A program made the translations under genes and the position numbers. Shown here piece by piece: positions 36,352 to 46,150 of a DNA stretch of 64,000 nt. The notes below the pieces were generated by a model that had not been told where the DNA came from, made no database searches, and saw nothing but the letters and a program-made list of their open reading frames with translations. The stretch comes from Paenibacillus sp. FSL K6-3182. Its GTDB lineage: Bacteria; Bacillota; Bacilli; Paenibacillales; Paenibacillaceae. The first letter of the stretch is position 1, and each line of letters starts with the position of its first letter. The stretch is taken from positions 6,808,501 through 6,872,500 of the forward strand of contig NZ_CP150265.1 of the NCBI RefSeq assembly GCF_037976325.1, in the 5' to 3' direction.

Positions 36352-37692
36352 TTAACCTAGTTCACTTTTAACGACATTTGCAATTTGATCAACGTAAGCC
36401 TCGACCTGTTCCTTCTCTGGTCCTTCCGCCATAACGCGAATCAAAGATTCCGTACCCGATGGACGAACAAGCACGCGGCCGTTGTCGCCAAGCTCTAACT
36501 CTACACGTTTAACCGCTTCTTCTATCGCTGCATTGCCTTGATACAAGCTCTTGTCCGCTACGCGTACGTTAACAAGCTTTTGCGGGTATTTCCGCATAAG
36601 GCCTTTAAGTTCGCTTAGCTTCTTGCCGGAGGCTGCAATCGTATCAACGAGCTGAAGCGCAGTAAGAATACCGTCGCCAGTCGTAATATGGTCAAGGAAA
36701 ATAACATGGCCGGATTGCTCGCCGCCTAGATTGAAGCCGCCGCGACGCATTTCTTCCATGACGTAACGATCGCCAACTGCCGTTTGCGCTGTCTTCAAGC
36801 CAATGCGCTCTGCTCCCTTGAAAAAGCCGATATTGGCCATAACCGTCGTTACAATGGTATCCTCTTTCAGCTTGCCTTCACGCTTCATCGCATCGCCAAT
36901 AATACAAAGAATAAAGTCGCCGTCTACCTCTTCGCCATTTTCGTCAATTGCAATCAAACGGTCAGCGTCCCCGTCAAAAGAAAGCCCAAGGTCTGCGCCA
37001 TGCGCCAGTACCTGCTCACGCAAATATTCTGGATGCGTCGAACCAACGCCAGCATTAATATTCAAACCATCCGGCTCAGCGCCTACTGTTATAATGTCCG
37101 CTCCAAGCTCGCGGAATACCGAAGGAGCCAGCTCATAAGCGGAACCATTCGCGCAGTCCAGTACGATTTTCAGGCCTTTGAATTCGCCTTTAATCGTTGT
37201 TTTCAAATAATCCAAATAACGCTGCTTAGCGCCTTTATCGCTTGATACCGCTCCGATATCTCCGCCCTCAGGCCGCGGTAATTCATCTGTAAGAGCATCA
37301 ATTAATTGTTCGATTTCGAGTTCGGTATCATCCGACAATTTAAAACCGTCGCCAGCAAAAAATTTAATGCCGTTATCCTCTACAGGATTGTGTGATGCGG
37401 AAATCATAACGCCAGCGTCAGCGTTAAGCTCACGCGTAATATAAGCAACTGCCGGTGTGGATACGACGCCAAGACGCACAACGCTTGCACCAATCGACAA
37501 TAGACCCGCAATCAGTGCAGATTCCAGCATTGGGCCAGAAATCCGTGTATCAAGGCCAATAACCACCTTCGGCTTTTGCGCCTTGTGTGTTAGAACATAG
37601 CCGCCGCAGCGACCGATTTTGTATGCTAGCTCAGGTGTAAGCTCACGATTGGCTACGCCGCGAACACCGTCTGTACCGAAATATTTCCCCAT
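36352..37692 (-). CDS. glmM: Phosphoglucosamine mutase
   Basis: A 446-residue GlmM, which converts glucosamine-6-phosphate to glucosamine-1-phosphate for UDP-GlcNAc synthesis. The active-site serine is Ser100 in ISASHNP, the metal loop is DGDADR, and the C-terminal phosphate-binding loop is RPSGTES. It starts with [12 protein letters not shown]. GlmM binds and inhibits CdaA in related bacteria, which links wall synthesis to c-di-AMP. It lies 62 bp after cdaR and is probably cotranscribed with it. Confidence 0.97.
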   Translation of the reverse strand: MGKYFGTDGVRGVANRELTPELAYKIGRCGGYVLTHKAQKPKVVIGLDTRISGPMLESALIAGLLSIGASVVRLGVVSTPAVAYITRELNADAGVMISASHNPVEDNGIKFFAGDGFKLSDDTELEIEQLIDALTDELPRPEGGDIGAVSSDKGAKQRYLDYLKTTIKGEFKGLKIVLDCANGSAYELAPSVFRELGADIITVGAEPDGLNINAGVGSTHPEYLREQVLAHGADLGLSFDGDADRLIAIDENGEEVDGDFILCIIGDAMKREGKLKEDTIVTTVMANIGFFKGAERIGLKTAQTAVGDRYVMEEMRRGGFNLGGEQSGHVIFLDHITTGDGILTALQLVDTIAASGKKLSELKGLMRKYPQKLVNVRVADKSLYQGNAAIEEAVKRVELELGDNGRVLVRPSGTESLIRVMAEGPEKEQVEAYVDQIANVVKSELG

Positions 37693-37754
37693 GTTTAAAA
37701 AGCTCCTTTGTAATATATTGCTTTCGTTGTTATATACTTATTCCGCTCTGATGA

Positions 37755-39161
37755 TTATGGATTCGTAGTTGAACCGCCTGCTGCGTTTCCGCCACCATTG
37801 CCAGTCTCCTCACTGGTGTCTGGAGGCGGTGTCGTAGCAGGGGGAGGAGACTCCTCTGTCGGAGTGCCTCCGACCTCCTCGGAGTTGTCTCCGCCTGATC
37901 CTGATCCTGGTACGGAGTTGTCCGTTATTTCTATCGTTACCGTTAAAGTTTGCCCATCAGCCAGTACGGTCTGAATATACGCAGGCACATCGACCTGAAG
38001 CGTTACGACATGCGTGCCTACACCTAGACCTTCTACATTGGCAATAATGCTAATATCCGATGCCTTAAGCGTAGACAACACCGGATCTGCTCCGCTGACG
38101 GTTAAATCAAACTTACCGTTTGCCGGCGTCCGTATAACCGCTGACAGCCCGTTTGCGATACCTTCTATAGCTACATCTAGTCCTGTAAGTGTTCTATTCT
38201 TAACGGGAGCTACAACGACATTGAGCTCCACCTCTGCTGGATCAATTGCCTTTATTCCATCAATCAATTCCGTCTTCACACGAATGGTTCCTGTTTGCTT
38301 CACCTTCGAGAGATCAAGCACGACCCCATCGTAAACCTGCAGCTCGTCTAACTGCTTCTGCTCGCCGTATACGGTCACCTTGTCAATTGCCGGCTTCACC
38401 GATACTAAGCTCAGTCCCTCAGGCAGAGTGCCCGTATAGCGCACCTGTAGAGGCAGTACCTTCAGCGGAGGCGTTACCTTGACCTCGACATGCAGCGTTT
38501 CTGGTGAAACAATCGCATTTGTCATTTCAATACCGTCTACATCGTATACGATTACTTTTGCTTTTTTGTTAACAACCGTTTTATCTGCACCCTCAATATT
38601 GATCTCCGTCGTAACAGCACCGATTCTGCTCATATCATCCTTAGGCAGTGTAACCTGTACACCTGTTGTCGGTGCTACAATCGTCGATGCTCCAACAATA
38701 TAACCATCTGCCGGCTTGCCTTCCACAATGACTTGCGGCTCAAAAGGCTTTGTTACAATTTCTTCGATCTGAACCGTAACGGTGCGCGGCGACATCTCCA
38801 CAAGCGTAATCCCTTTAGGCAGTTTTACCGTTAAAGGTAACTCCTGTATGCCGGGTTTTACGCCTTTCAAGTCCACTTGAACCTTATAATCATCTTTCGA
38901 AGAAGCATTGAACAAAACAGTTAACCTGCCCTGCACATCAAGCCGCACGACGGTAGGTTCCATCGCCGTAAGCACGTACTTATCTGTATCTAGGCCATCT
39001 GCCGTAATAACCGATGCTTCTATCGTTTTGGTATCAATATTTGATGTCGCCGTCTGCGGTGAGGTGTCCGGATCAATATGTACAATAGCCCAGAGCAGCA
39101 ATCCGACTATGACGGATATTACTTTGAGAGAGGTGGGGTGACTTAGCCATTTATCCATCAC
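37755..39161 (-). CDS. cdaR: YbbR-domain protein, regulator of diadenylate cyclase CdaA
   Basis: A 468-residue protein. A single N-terminal membrane segment (ISVIVGLLLWAIVHI) anchors an extracellular chain of four YbbR beta-domains (about 50-400), followed by a low-complexity tail rich in proline, glycine, serine and threonine. CdaR modulates CdaA at the membrane. Its start overlaps the cdaA end by 11 bp, so translation is coupled. The tail is longer than in B. subtilis and may reach into the wall. Confidence 0.9.
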   Translation of the reverse strand: MMDKWLSHPTSLKVISVIVGLLLWAIVHIDPDTSPQTATSNIDTKTIEASVITADGLDTDKYVLTAMEPTVVRLDVQGRLTVLFNASSKDDYKVQVDLKGVKPGIQELPLTVKLPKGITLVEMSPRTVTVQIEEIVTKPFEPQVIVEGKPADGYIVGASTIVAPTTGVQVTLPKDDMSRIGAVTTEINIEGADKTVVNKKAKVIVYDVDGIEMTNAIVSPETLHVEVKVTPPLKVLPLQVRYTGTLPEGLSLVSVKPAIDKVTVYGEQKQLDELQVYDGVVLDLSKVKQTGTIRVKTELIDGIKAIDPAEVELNVVVAPVKNRTLTGLDVAIEGIANGLSAVIRTPANGKFDLTVSGADPVLSTLKASDISIIANVEGLGVGTHVVTLQVDVPAYIQTVLADGQTLTVTIEITDNSVPGSGSGGDNSEEVGGTPTEESPPPATTPPPDTSEETGNGGGNAAGGSTTNP

Positions 39162-39993
39162 TGCCTCCTTTCCGCTTCCAAAGAGACGATATGGTTACAC
39201 GTTCCTTCGTACGACCTGTCGTCTTCGGAGTCAGCTCATCAAAGAGCTTCGAAATCAGCGATTCCTCGTTAATATCTCGTACGATCATGCCTCCTAGAGA
39301 CAATGACACTTGCCCCGTTTCTTCCGAGACGGTTACGGACACAGCATCCGTTACTTCACTTACTCCAATAGCGGCACGGTGGCGAGTTCCAAGCTCCTTG
39401 CTTATAAAAGGATTTTCCGATAGGGGCAAGTAGCAGCCCGCCGCCATAATCTGATTAGCGCGTATAATGACAGCTCCATCATGCAGCGGTGTATTCGGTG
39501 TAAAGATGTTAATCAGCAGCTCCGATGTAATTTTTGATTCCATACGGATGCCCGATTCAATCAATTCACTGAGGCCTGTGCTCCGCTCAAATACGATTAA
39601 CGCCCCGATTTTTCGTTCTGCCATAAAACGGACAGCTTTAATTACGCCGTCAATTTGTTCATTGACGACATCCCGATCAAGAGAAAATGACCGCGCAAAC
39701 AGCTTTCCACGACCAAGCTGCTCAAGCACGCGTCTCAGCTCAGGCTGAAAAATAATTAGCACGCTCACAATTCCGAAGGTGAACATCTGGTTCATTAACC
39801 ATTTCAACGTATACAAATTGAACCATGTACTCAGCCCCCATACAGCGACGAGCACGACGATCCCTTTTAAAAGTTGAACTGCCCTTGTTCCGCGCACAAG
39901 CAAAATCATTTTATAAATAATATAACTAACTATACCAACGTCTATAATATCCTTTAAATAGTCATGCCATGTTAAATCTGAGAAATAACTCAT
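39151..39993 (-). CDS. cdaA: Diadenylate cyclase CdaA
   Basis: A 280-residue enzyme making c-di-AMP from two ATP. Three N-terminal membrane segments (about residues 15-90) precede the DAC domain, with the DGA motif at 172-174 and RHR at 204-206, both intact. c-di-AMP controls potassium and osmolyte balance and is essential in many Firmicutes. The gene order cdaA-cdaR-glmM is conserved in Bacillales. A terminator lies upstream after rsiW, so cdaA probably has its own promoter. Confidence 0.96.
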   Translation of the reverse strand: MSYFSDLTWHDYLKDIIDVGIVSYIIYKMILLVRGTRAVQLLKGIVVLVAVWGLSTWFNLYTLKWLMNQMFTFGIVSVLIIFQPELRRVLEQLGRGKLFARSFSLDRDVVNEQIDGVIKAVRFMAERKIGALIVFERSTGLSELIESGIRMESKITSELLINIFTPNTPLHDGAVIIRANQIMAAGCYLPLSENPFISKELGTRHRAAIGVSEVTDAVSVTVSEETGQVSLSLGGMIVRDINEESLISKLFDELTPKTTGRTKERVTISSLWKRKGGSDG

Positions 39994-40091
39994 ATGCCAA
40001 CCCCCAACAGCCGATCCCCTTATTATTGTCTAATTATCGGTTTTCAACTTTATTATTTTCTATATATGGGATTGGAAATCCTTTTTTTCAA

Positions 40092-40128
40092 AAAAAAAAT
40101 AAAAAATGCCCCCCTGCAACAGGGAGGC
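40092..40128 (-). terminator. Terminator after rsiW
   Basis: The stem GCCTCCCTG / CAGGGGGGC is followed by a long T-rich run on the minus strand, just after the rsiW stop. Confidence 0.8.
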
Positions 40129-40136
40129 AGCTTGCT

Positions 40137-40775
40137 TTAGCGAGCGTTACCGCCAAAAGTTTGCGTTACTTTGTACCAGAACCAATCGAGCGCTTGATCA
40201 ATCGTTCTGCTCTGACCCGCGATATGGCCGGTTGAAGCCAGGTTCAAGGTTCCGTCAATGACGGTTACGTTGCCGTCCACCTCGCCCTTAACATCGGCTA
40301 TTCCATTTTCTACGGTCAAATTACCCGTTAAATGAGCACCCTCTGGCACAATAACTGTATTTCCTTCTATAATGACCTGCTGAAGATCCTCGCCTGCAAC
40401 AATCAGCTTGGTATCCTCTTCCCACATCGTGAAGAAGCTGCCCAACATAACGAGTACAAACACAGCAGCTGCTGTTACTCCGGGGTACCGATAAATAAAA
40501 CGTACGATGCGGTTTCTCTGCTTGCTCTGTTTCTTCGGCAGTTGCTGCATAATTCGTTCATTTAAAAGCTCGGATGCCTTCTTGTCATAATCCGCGGCAG
40601 GCTTAATCGCTTCTAAAGTCTGGAACACCGCGGCGTCCGTCTTCTGGAGCTGTTCAAACCGGCTGCGACAAGCGGGACAGGAAAGCAAATGAGATTTTAA
40701 CGTAACGATATCTTCACGCGGCAGCTCGCCGTCCAAATAATCATGCATCCATACGATAGCGACGTTGCAATTCAT
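40137..40775 (-). CDS. rsiW: Anti-sigma-W factor RsiW
   Basis: A 212-residue membrane protein. The N-terminal zinc-binding anti-sigma domain has the HxxxCxxC motif (H29, C33, C36). A single membrane helix follows (YPGVTAAAVFVLVMLGSFF, about 92-110). The outer part contains short beta repeats around TVIVPEGAHLTGNLTV, like bactofilin/polymer-forming segments. RsiW holds SigW inactive until it is cut under envelope stress. Unlike in B. subtilis, it is 210 bp away from sigW, with a terminator and a promoter in the gap. Confidence 0.9.
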   Translation of the reverse strand: MNCNVAIVWMHDYLDGELPREDIVTLKSHLLSCPACRSRFEQLQKTDAAVFQTLEAIKPAADYDKKASELLNERIMQQLPKKQSKQRNRIVRFIYRYPGVTAAAVFVLVMLGSFFTMWEEDTKLIVAGEDLQQVIIEGNTVIVPEGAHLTGNLTVENGIADVKGEVDGNVTVIDGTLNLASTGHIAGQSRTIDQALDWFWYKVTQTFGGNAR

Positions 40776-40833
40776 AGCAGCCAGTCCTTTCTTTCAGTTG
40801 CTCGCGCATTAAGTTCTTATCTCGCTATTAGGA

Positions 40834-40860
40834 TACGTTACTAGCAAGAAGGATGTTTCA
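40834..40860 (-). promoter_or_regulatory. SigW-type promoter upstream of rsiW
   Basis: On the minus strand TGAAAC (40855-40860) and CGTA (40834-40837) are separated by 17 bp, matching the known SigW consensus (TGAAAC, 16-17 bp, CGTA). It lies 59 bp before the rsiW start codon. Confidence 0.7.
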
Positions 40861-40920
40861 CTTTTTTTCGTAATCGCGTAAGTAATCCTTTGCAGGTAAG
40901 GAATTAGCTTGAATTTCTCC

Positions 40921-40957
40921 CAAAAAGAAGCCTATGTCTGCGCTAGACATGGCTTTC
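40921..40957 (-). terminator. Terminator between sigW and rsiW
   Basis: The stem AAGCCATGTCT / AGACATAGGCTT is followed by CTTTTTG on the minus strand, about 30 bp after the sigW stop. Confidence 0.7.
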
Positions 40958-40985
40958 CTTTGGAGGATTGTATCATTATTTGTAA

Positions 40986-41552
40986 TTATAACTTATGCTC
41001 AAGCTTCTTCCGAAGAAATTCCCTGCCGCGGTGAACCCGCGTTTTGATCGTCGTGACAGGCATGTCCAGCACATCGCCAATTTCCTGCAACGACAGGTCC
41101 TGCATATATCTAAGCGTCATCACGCTCTTATATTTCGGTGGCAGTGAAGCAATAGCCGCATGTATAATGCGCTGTGTGTCCGAGAGAAGCAGCTCTGATT
41201 CTGGCGTCCGATTATCACTCGGTATCATGGAGTAGCCATCCAGCCCCTCGTGATCCGATGACTCCGCATCCAGCGAATAGGTCGGCTTGCGTTTGCGCAG
41301 TCGATCAATACATAAGTTTGTAGCAATTCTATATATCCAAGTTGAAAATTTTAACGTTTCATCATATCTATCCAGGTTTTTGTAAACGCGAAGGAACGTA
41401 TCCTGTACAACATCCTCCGCTTCCTGGCGGCTGTTTAACATTCGATAAGCCATATGAAAGAGCTTGTCTTGATAGAGGTCTACAAGCTCAGCAAAAGCCT
41501 GCTGATCGCCTTTAAGCGATAACTTCGCCAGGCGTGCTTCCAATACAATCAC
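40986..41552 (-). CDS. sigW: ECF RNA polymerase sigma factor SigW
   Basis: A 188-residue ECF sigma factor. Region 2 shows DVVQDTFLRVYKNLDRYDE and FSTWIYRIATNLCIDRLRKRK; region 4 shows LPPKYKSVMTLRYMQDLSLQEIGDVL and a final TVKTRVHR-like helix (TIKTRVHRGREFLRKKL). SigW drives the response to envelope damage and antimicrobial peptides. The identity rests on both sequence type and the conserved order with rsiW, cdaA, cdaR, glmM and glmS. The start is GTG after GGAGGAG. Confidence 0.93.
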   Translation of the reverse strand: MIVLEARLAKLSLKGDQQAFAELVDLYQDKLFHMAYRMLNSRQEAEDVVQDTFLRVYKNLDRYDETLKFSTWIYRIATNLCIDRLRKRKPTYSLDAESSDHEGLDGYSMIPSDNRTPESELLLSDTQRIIHAAIASLPPKYKSVMTLRYMQDLSLQEIGDVLDMPVTTIKTRVHRGREFLRKKLEHKL

Positions 41553-41806
41553 CTAAACTCCTCCAAACCTTCCATTCGATCGACTGATCGCCTTGCTCTA
41601 TTTTATATATATAATGTCCGCATCCATACACCCTAGAAAAATCGTAATGCACATGGGCTGAAAAAGCAAGACAATTGAGAAAGATACTTCCAATATGAGC
41701 ATCGACCCTAATTAGTCGTAATGTTCATAGTCATGAGCAGCAATGTACGTACCTCAGGTTCAGGTTTCTTTGCTGTTTGCTCCAAAAAATACTAACCGTT
41801 CTAATA

Positions 41807-41835
41807 ATTATATAGGTTTGACGTTCAGTCAGCAA
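41807..41835 (-). promoter_or_regulatory. SigA-type promoter candidate upstream of sigW
   Basis: TTGCTG (41830-41835) and TATAAT (41807-41812) on the minus strand are 17 bp apart, about 255 bp before the sigW start. A clear SigW-type promoter was not found in this gap. Confidence 0.45.
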
Positions 41836-41890
41836 TCGACCTGAGGCTAGTTGTTTTTTCGACTTTCGGCTAGGAACGCTAAAATAAAGC

Positions 41891-41929
41891 AAAAAAGGTC
41901 TAGGAAACGTAATGTTCCCAGACCTTCAA
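41891..41929 (-). terminator. Terminator after the htrA-like gene
   Basis: AAGGTCTGGGAAC pairs with GTTTCCTAGACCTT and is followed by TTTTT on the minus strand. Confidence 0.75.
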
Positions 41930-41950
41930 TGTTCATGCGCTTTATATATT

Positions 41951-43099
41951 TTAAAGTGTATTGGTCTTCAATTGCTCGAGCACCTTCGTAATCGTCGTCG
42001 TAGGAATCGCAAAACCAATGCCTTGCGCCTCAGCGTTCACAGCCGTATTTATACCGATAACCTCTCCCTTCTCGTTCAGAAGCGGTCCTCCAGAGTTCCC
42101 TGGATTAATAGAGGCATCCGTTTGCAGCAAATGCTCGTAATTATGATTCCCTTGCTCATCTGCAATCGTAATTGGACGCTCTTTCGCGCTTAACACACCC
42201 ATAGTCAACGTTTGATCGAAGCCATATGGATTGCCGATCGCCATCACCCAGTCACCGATTCGCGTCTGGTCAGAGCTTCCCAGTTTAAGAGACGGGAATG
42301 CTTTGCCGTTTGGCTCTTCCACCTTAAGCACAGCCAAGTCTAGATCATAGCTCGAACCAAGCACCTTTGCTGTTAGAGGCTCGTCATAGCCTTGAACGGT
42401 TACTTTAACCTCCTTCGCATCAGCAATTACATGCTCGTTAGTCAGAATATAACCGTCCGATTCGAAGAAAAAGCCTGTGCCCGAGCCTACCAGCTCAAGA
42501 TTTGAACTGCTTGGCTGTTGTTCTTGCGATTCTTGCTGCTGTCCGCTGCTACCCGACCCGCCATTTCCAAAAAACTGTTGAAAGCGTGGATCGTCGAACA
42601 TGGAGTTCGAACGAGCTGGCTCCCCATAATTTTCGATCTTCACAACCGCTGGGCTCGCAGCTTTATAGACGGAAGCGATATCTTCGCTTGAGCTCAGCGA
42701 TGCTGTAGACAAGCCAGCATCCTGCTGTCCTGAATTGCTAACAACGCTTGAGCCCGAGTTTTGAACGGTTTGTTCCCCTCCGCTGAACAGATTGTTTTTA
42801 TCTGCCATGTAGGAGAAACCGCCAATGACGAGAGCGCCAATCAAGAACGATGCAAGCAGTGTTTTTGCTGAGTTGCCGCCCGCACGCTTTGAACGTTTTT
42901 TACCGCCAGGCGCTGACCCGCTTCCGCTCCCATCTTGTCCCAGCCCAAGCTCCCTCTCATATGAAGCTCTAAGCTCATTTGTTGATTTGTTGGATTCATA
43001 AATATAAGTAGTGACAGGAGTCCGGTTCGTTTCATTCGATGTATGGTTCGACGTGTAAGTATCACCGCTCGTTTCTGAGCGTTTGTTTTCCTCGTTCAT
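41951..43099 (-). CDS. HtrA-like membrane-anchored serine protease lacking a PDZ domain
   Basis: About 382 residues. A cytoplasmic, serine/glycine-rich N-terminus, one membrane helix (LLASFLIGALVIGGFSYMA) and a linker precede a trypsin-like domain. The catalytic triad is visible: histidine in LTNEHVIADA, aspartate in YDLDLAVLKV and serine in NPGNSGGPLL. The protein ends just after GIGFAIPTTTITKVLEQL, so the usual C-terminal PDZ domain of HtrA/DegP is absent. It probably degrades misfolded exported proteins outside the membrane. The ATG at 43099 fits GAGAGG better than the ATG three codons upstream. Confidence 0.87.
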   Translation of the reverse strand: MNEENKRSETSGDTYTSNHTSNETNRTPVTTYIYESNKSTNELRASYERELGLGQDGSGSGSAPGGKKRSKRAGGNSAKTLLASFLIGALVIGGFSYMADKNNLFSGGEQTVQNSGSSVVSNSGQQDAGLSTASLSSSEDIASVYKAASPAVVKIENYGEPARSNSMFDDPRFQQFFGNGGSGSSGQQQESQEQQPSSSNLELVGSGTGFFFESDGYILTNEHVIADAKEVKVTVQGYDEPLTAKVLGSSYDLDLAVLKVEEPNGKAFPSLKLGSSDQTRIGDWVMAIGNPYGFDQTLTMGVLSAKERPITIADEQGNHNYEHLLQTDASINPGNSGGPLLNEKGEVIGINTAVNAEAQGIGFAIPTTTITKVLEQLKTNTL

Positions 43100-43269
43100 C
43101 TCTATCATCCTCTCAATAGTAGGTGTCTGTTTCCTATGTACCTATCATGCAGGATGTACCTTAAACAAAACTTAAGTGGACTATAAAAGAACATAAGAAA
43201 AATAGAGTTCTGTTACAGTTTGTTTTTCTAGCTTCTCACAACAATGCCTCCCAGCTGCTTTCAACGAAA

Positions 43270-43307
43270 AAAAAGCCAACCACAGTAAATCCCATGGTTG
43301 GCTTTGT
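43270..43307 (-). terminator. Terminator after ppc
   Basis: AAAGCCAACCATGGG / TGTGGTTGGCTTTTTTT hairpin with a T-run on the minus strand, about 40 bp after the ppc stop. Confidence 0.8.
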
Positions 43308-43345
43308 AGCTATTCTATATTCGCCTAAGCGATTAGTTTGAGCAG

Positions 43346-46150
43346 TTAGCCCGTATTCCGAAGGCCTGCGGCAATGCCATTGATCGTCAGAAGCACTTCG
43401 CGAAGCAGCTCTGGATCATCTTCTTCGTTATCACGCAGTGCACGAAGCTCGGTTAGCAGCTGCACTTGCATGTAGCTAAGCGGATCGACGTACGGATTAC
43501 GCAGACGAATCGACTCTTGAATAACAGGAACATTATCCAAAATTTCCGTTTGGCCTGTGATGCTAAGAATAAGCTCAGATGTAAGCTTGTATTCTTCTTC
43601 AATTTGCTCAAAAATACGATCGCGGATCGTTTTGTCCTTAATCATATCTGCATATTCCTTCGCAATAAGCAAATCTGCTTTAGCAAGAGCCATTTGAAGA
43701 TTGTCAATTAGCGAGCGGAAGAACGGGAACTTCTCGTACATCGTACGAAGCGTGTTCAGCTTTTCCTCGTCGTCGCCAGTATACTGCTTCATTGCAGTAC
43801 CAGCGGCGTACCATGCCGGCAGCAAGTAGCGGCTTTGTGTCCATGCGAACACCCAAGGGATGGCGCGCAAGTCCTCGAAACGATCACTGTTTTTCCGTTT
43901 GGATGGACGTGAACCGATGTTCAGCTCGCCAACCTCAGGAAGCGGTGTCGACTCCTTGAAGTACGTCAAGAAATCTGGATCGCGGAAAATAAGATCCTGA
44001 TACTTCTCCAGTGCCGTCTCGGAAATCGAACGTGCAATTTCTTCCCACTCTGCTTCTGCTTGCGGTGCTTGTTCTGGGTATTTCGCCAGACGAGCAGCCG
44101 TAATCAGCGCCCAAGTTGCTTGCTCCAAGCTGCGGTATGCAATACCTTGCATCGAATAACGCGAGGATAGAACCTCACCTTGCTCGGTAATTTTGATGCC
44201 GCCGCCAACCGTATGCGGCGGTTGTGCAAGAATACTGCGGTTAAGCGGCATGCCGCCGCGGCCAAGCGCTCCGCCACGGCCGTGGAAGAACTTCAGCTTA
44301 ACGTCGTACTCTTTGCCGGCTGCTGTAATTTCATTAAGTGCTACGCGCAGCTCCCAGTTCGCTGTAACAACTCCGCCGTCTTTGTTGCTATCGGAATAAC
44401 CAAGCATAATTTCATGCAGGTTGCCGCGAGCTTCCACCGCTTGACGGTAGATCTGCATTTCGAATAGCTGCTTCATAATAGCTGGTGCTGCATGCAGGTC
44501 ATCAATCGTTTCAAATAGCGGTACCGATTGCAGTGTACAACGAATCGTGCCGTCCGCTTCCTTACGGAACAGGCCAACTTCCTTCGCAAACACCATAACC
44601 TCAAGCATGTCGCTTGCCGCTTCCGTCATACTAATCAGATAACTTGAAATACAATTGACGCCAAACTCTTGCTGCGCCCGATAAATCGTATGGTATACGT
44701 TCAAGCATTCACGCGTGGACTCCGTGTAATCTAGATGCCCCGAAGTAAGCGGGCGCGGATCATTCAGGAGACGGTGAAGCAGGTCTGTTTTTTCTTCTTC
44801 TGGAAGTGCCGCATAATCTGCTGCTACATTCATTTTCGCTAAAATTTCAGACATCGCATTTTCATGCTCTTGGCTATGCTGACGAACATCAAGCGCCATA
44901 AGGTGGAAACCAAACAGCTCCACTTGACGTACTAACTTAGCAAGTGCTGTATCTGCTACATAATCAGCGTAGTGATGACGCAAGCTGCGATCGATAACGA
45001 GCAAGTCCTCGCGAAGCTCTTCAGGGTGGTTGTAACGCATTTGCGAACCCTTAAGCGACTCATCGCGTGTATTAGCCAGCTTCTCTAGCATAAAGCCAAG
45101 CTTAATACGGTAAGGCTCCTTCGTATTTCTCCAAAGATCGACGCACTTAAGCTCAACATGCTCGCGATCCGATCGAATCGAATCGATAAGCTCAGCCGAT
45201 ACCTCGACAAGGTTTGTGCTGAAGCTGAGAAGGTCCATAAGCTCGCCTAGTTTTTCTTCGTACTTGCGAATAGCCAGCTGACGGTGCAGCGTTAGCGTTT
45301 CCCAAGTTACCTGAGCTTTCACAGATGGGTTACCATCGCGATCGCCGCCGATCCAAGAACCGAAGCGCAAGTAATCCGGCACATGCCATTTCTCATCTGG
45401 ATAGTACTTGCTTAGGCAGCGTTCAAGCTCTTCATAAACATTTGGAAGCACCTCGAACAATGTCTCATCAAAATAGTACAAGCCGTTACGAACTTCATCG
45501 ATAACGGTTGGTTTGCGGTCACGAAGCTCGTCTGTTTGCCACAAAATAAGAACCTCATTCATGAGCTTCTCACGCAGCTTCTCGCGCTCGCGATAGGTTA
45601 GTGTTGGGTTATCAAGCTCCATCACATCTACAGCAATCCGTTTATGAATATCAAGCACCGCGCGGCGAGTTGCCTCGGTCGGGTGTGCAGTCATTACTAG
45701 TTCCAGCGAAATATTGCTCAAAATATCTCTAACTTCCTCGATTGCAATGTCGCGTTCCTTCAGATCTTGAACCGCGCTCTCAATGGAGCCGCGTTGGACC
45801 GCTTCGCCAGCAGAAACCTCGTAATCACGTTTCCGTCTAATCCGATGATTTTGCTCTGCAATGTTGACAAGCTGAAAATAAATAGCAAACGCTCTAATCA
45901 CTTGATGACGTATTTCCGGGTTAAGCGATGATACATTTTCTTTAAATTGATCAAATAATTCCGGTACAAATTCAGCGCGAAGAGATTTACTTTGTTCACG
46001 AATCCGTTCTACGATTTCAAGCAGCTCGCGGCCGCCTTGATGAACAAGAACTTCACCGAGAATGTTGCCTAGAAACCGGACATCGCGTCGCAGCAAATTG
46101 TTAGCCTGCTGCCGATTTGTGGTCAAAGTAGATGCAGATTGATCCGACAT
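43346..46150 (-). CDS. ppc: Phosphoenolpyruvate carboxylase
   Basis: A 934-residue PEPC, the usual bacterial length. Conserved active-site segments are intact: TAHPTEATRR, GYSDSNKDGG, and the glycine loop FHGRGGALGRGGMP; the C-terminus ends in LRNTG. It adds bicarbonate to phosphoenolpyruvate to refill oxaloacetate. The start follows AGGAGGAAC. It is monocistronic with a terminator. Confidence 0.98.
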   Translation of the reverse strand: MSDQSASTLTTNRQQANNLLRRDVRFLGNILGEVLVHQGGRELLEIVERIREQSKSLRAEFVPELFDQFKENVSSLNPEIRHQVIRAFAIYFQLVNIAEQNHRIRRKRDYEVSAGEAVQRGSIESAVQDLKERDIAIEEVRDILSNISLELVMTAHPTEATRRAVLDIHKRIAVDVMELDNPTLTYREREKLREKLMNEVLILWQTDELRDRKPTVIDEVRNGLYYFDETLFEVLPNVYEELERCLSKYYPDEKWHVPDYLRFGSWIGGDRDGNPSVKAQVTWETLTLHRQLAIRKYEEKLGELMDLLSFSTNLVEVSAELIDSIRSDREHVELKCVDLWRNTKEPYRIKLGFMLEKLANTRDESLKGSQMRYNHPEELREDLLVIDRSLRHHYADYVADTALAKLVRQVELFGFHLMALDVRQHSQEHENAMSEILAKMNVAADYAALPEEEKTDLLHRLLNDPRPLTSGHLDYTESTRECLNVYHTIYRAQQEFGVNCISSYLISMTEAASDMLEVMVFAKEVGLFRKEADGTIRCTLQSVPLFETIDDLHAAPAIMKQLFEMQIYRQAVEARGNLHEIMLGYSDSNKDGGVVTANWELRVALNEITAAGKEYDVKLKFFHGRGGALGRGGMPLNRSILAQPPHTVGGGIKITEQGEVLSSRYSMQGIAYRSLEQATWALITAARLAKYPEQAPQAEAEWEEIARSISETALEKYQDLIFRDPDFLTYFKESTPLPEVGELNIGSRPSKRKNSDRFEDLRAIPWVFAWTQSRYLLPAWYAAGTAMKQYTGDDEEKLNTLRTMYEKFPFFRSLIDNLQMALAKADLLIAKEYADMIKDKTIRDRIFEQIEEEYKLTSELILSITGQTEILDNVPVIQESIRLRNPYVDPLSYMQVQLLTELRALRDNEEDDPELLREVLLTINGIAAGLRNTG

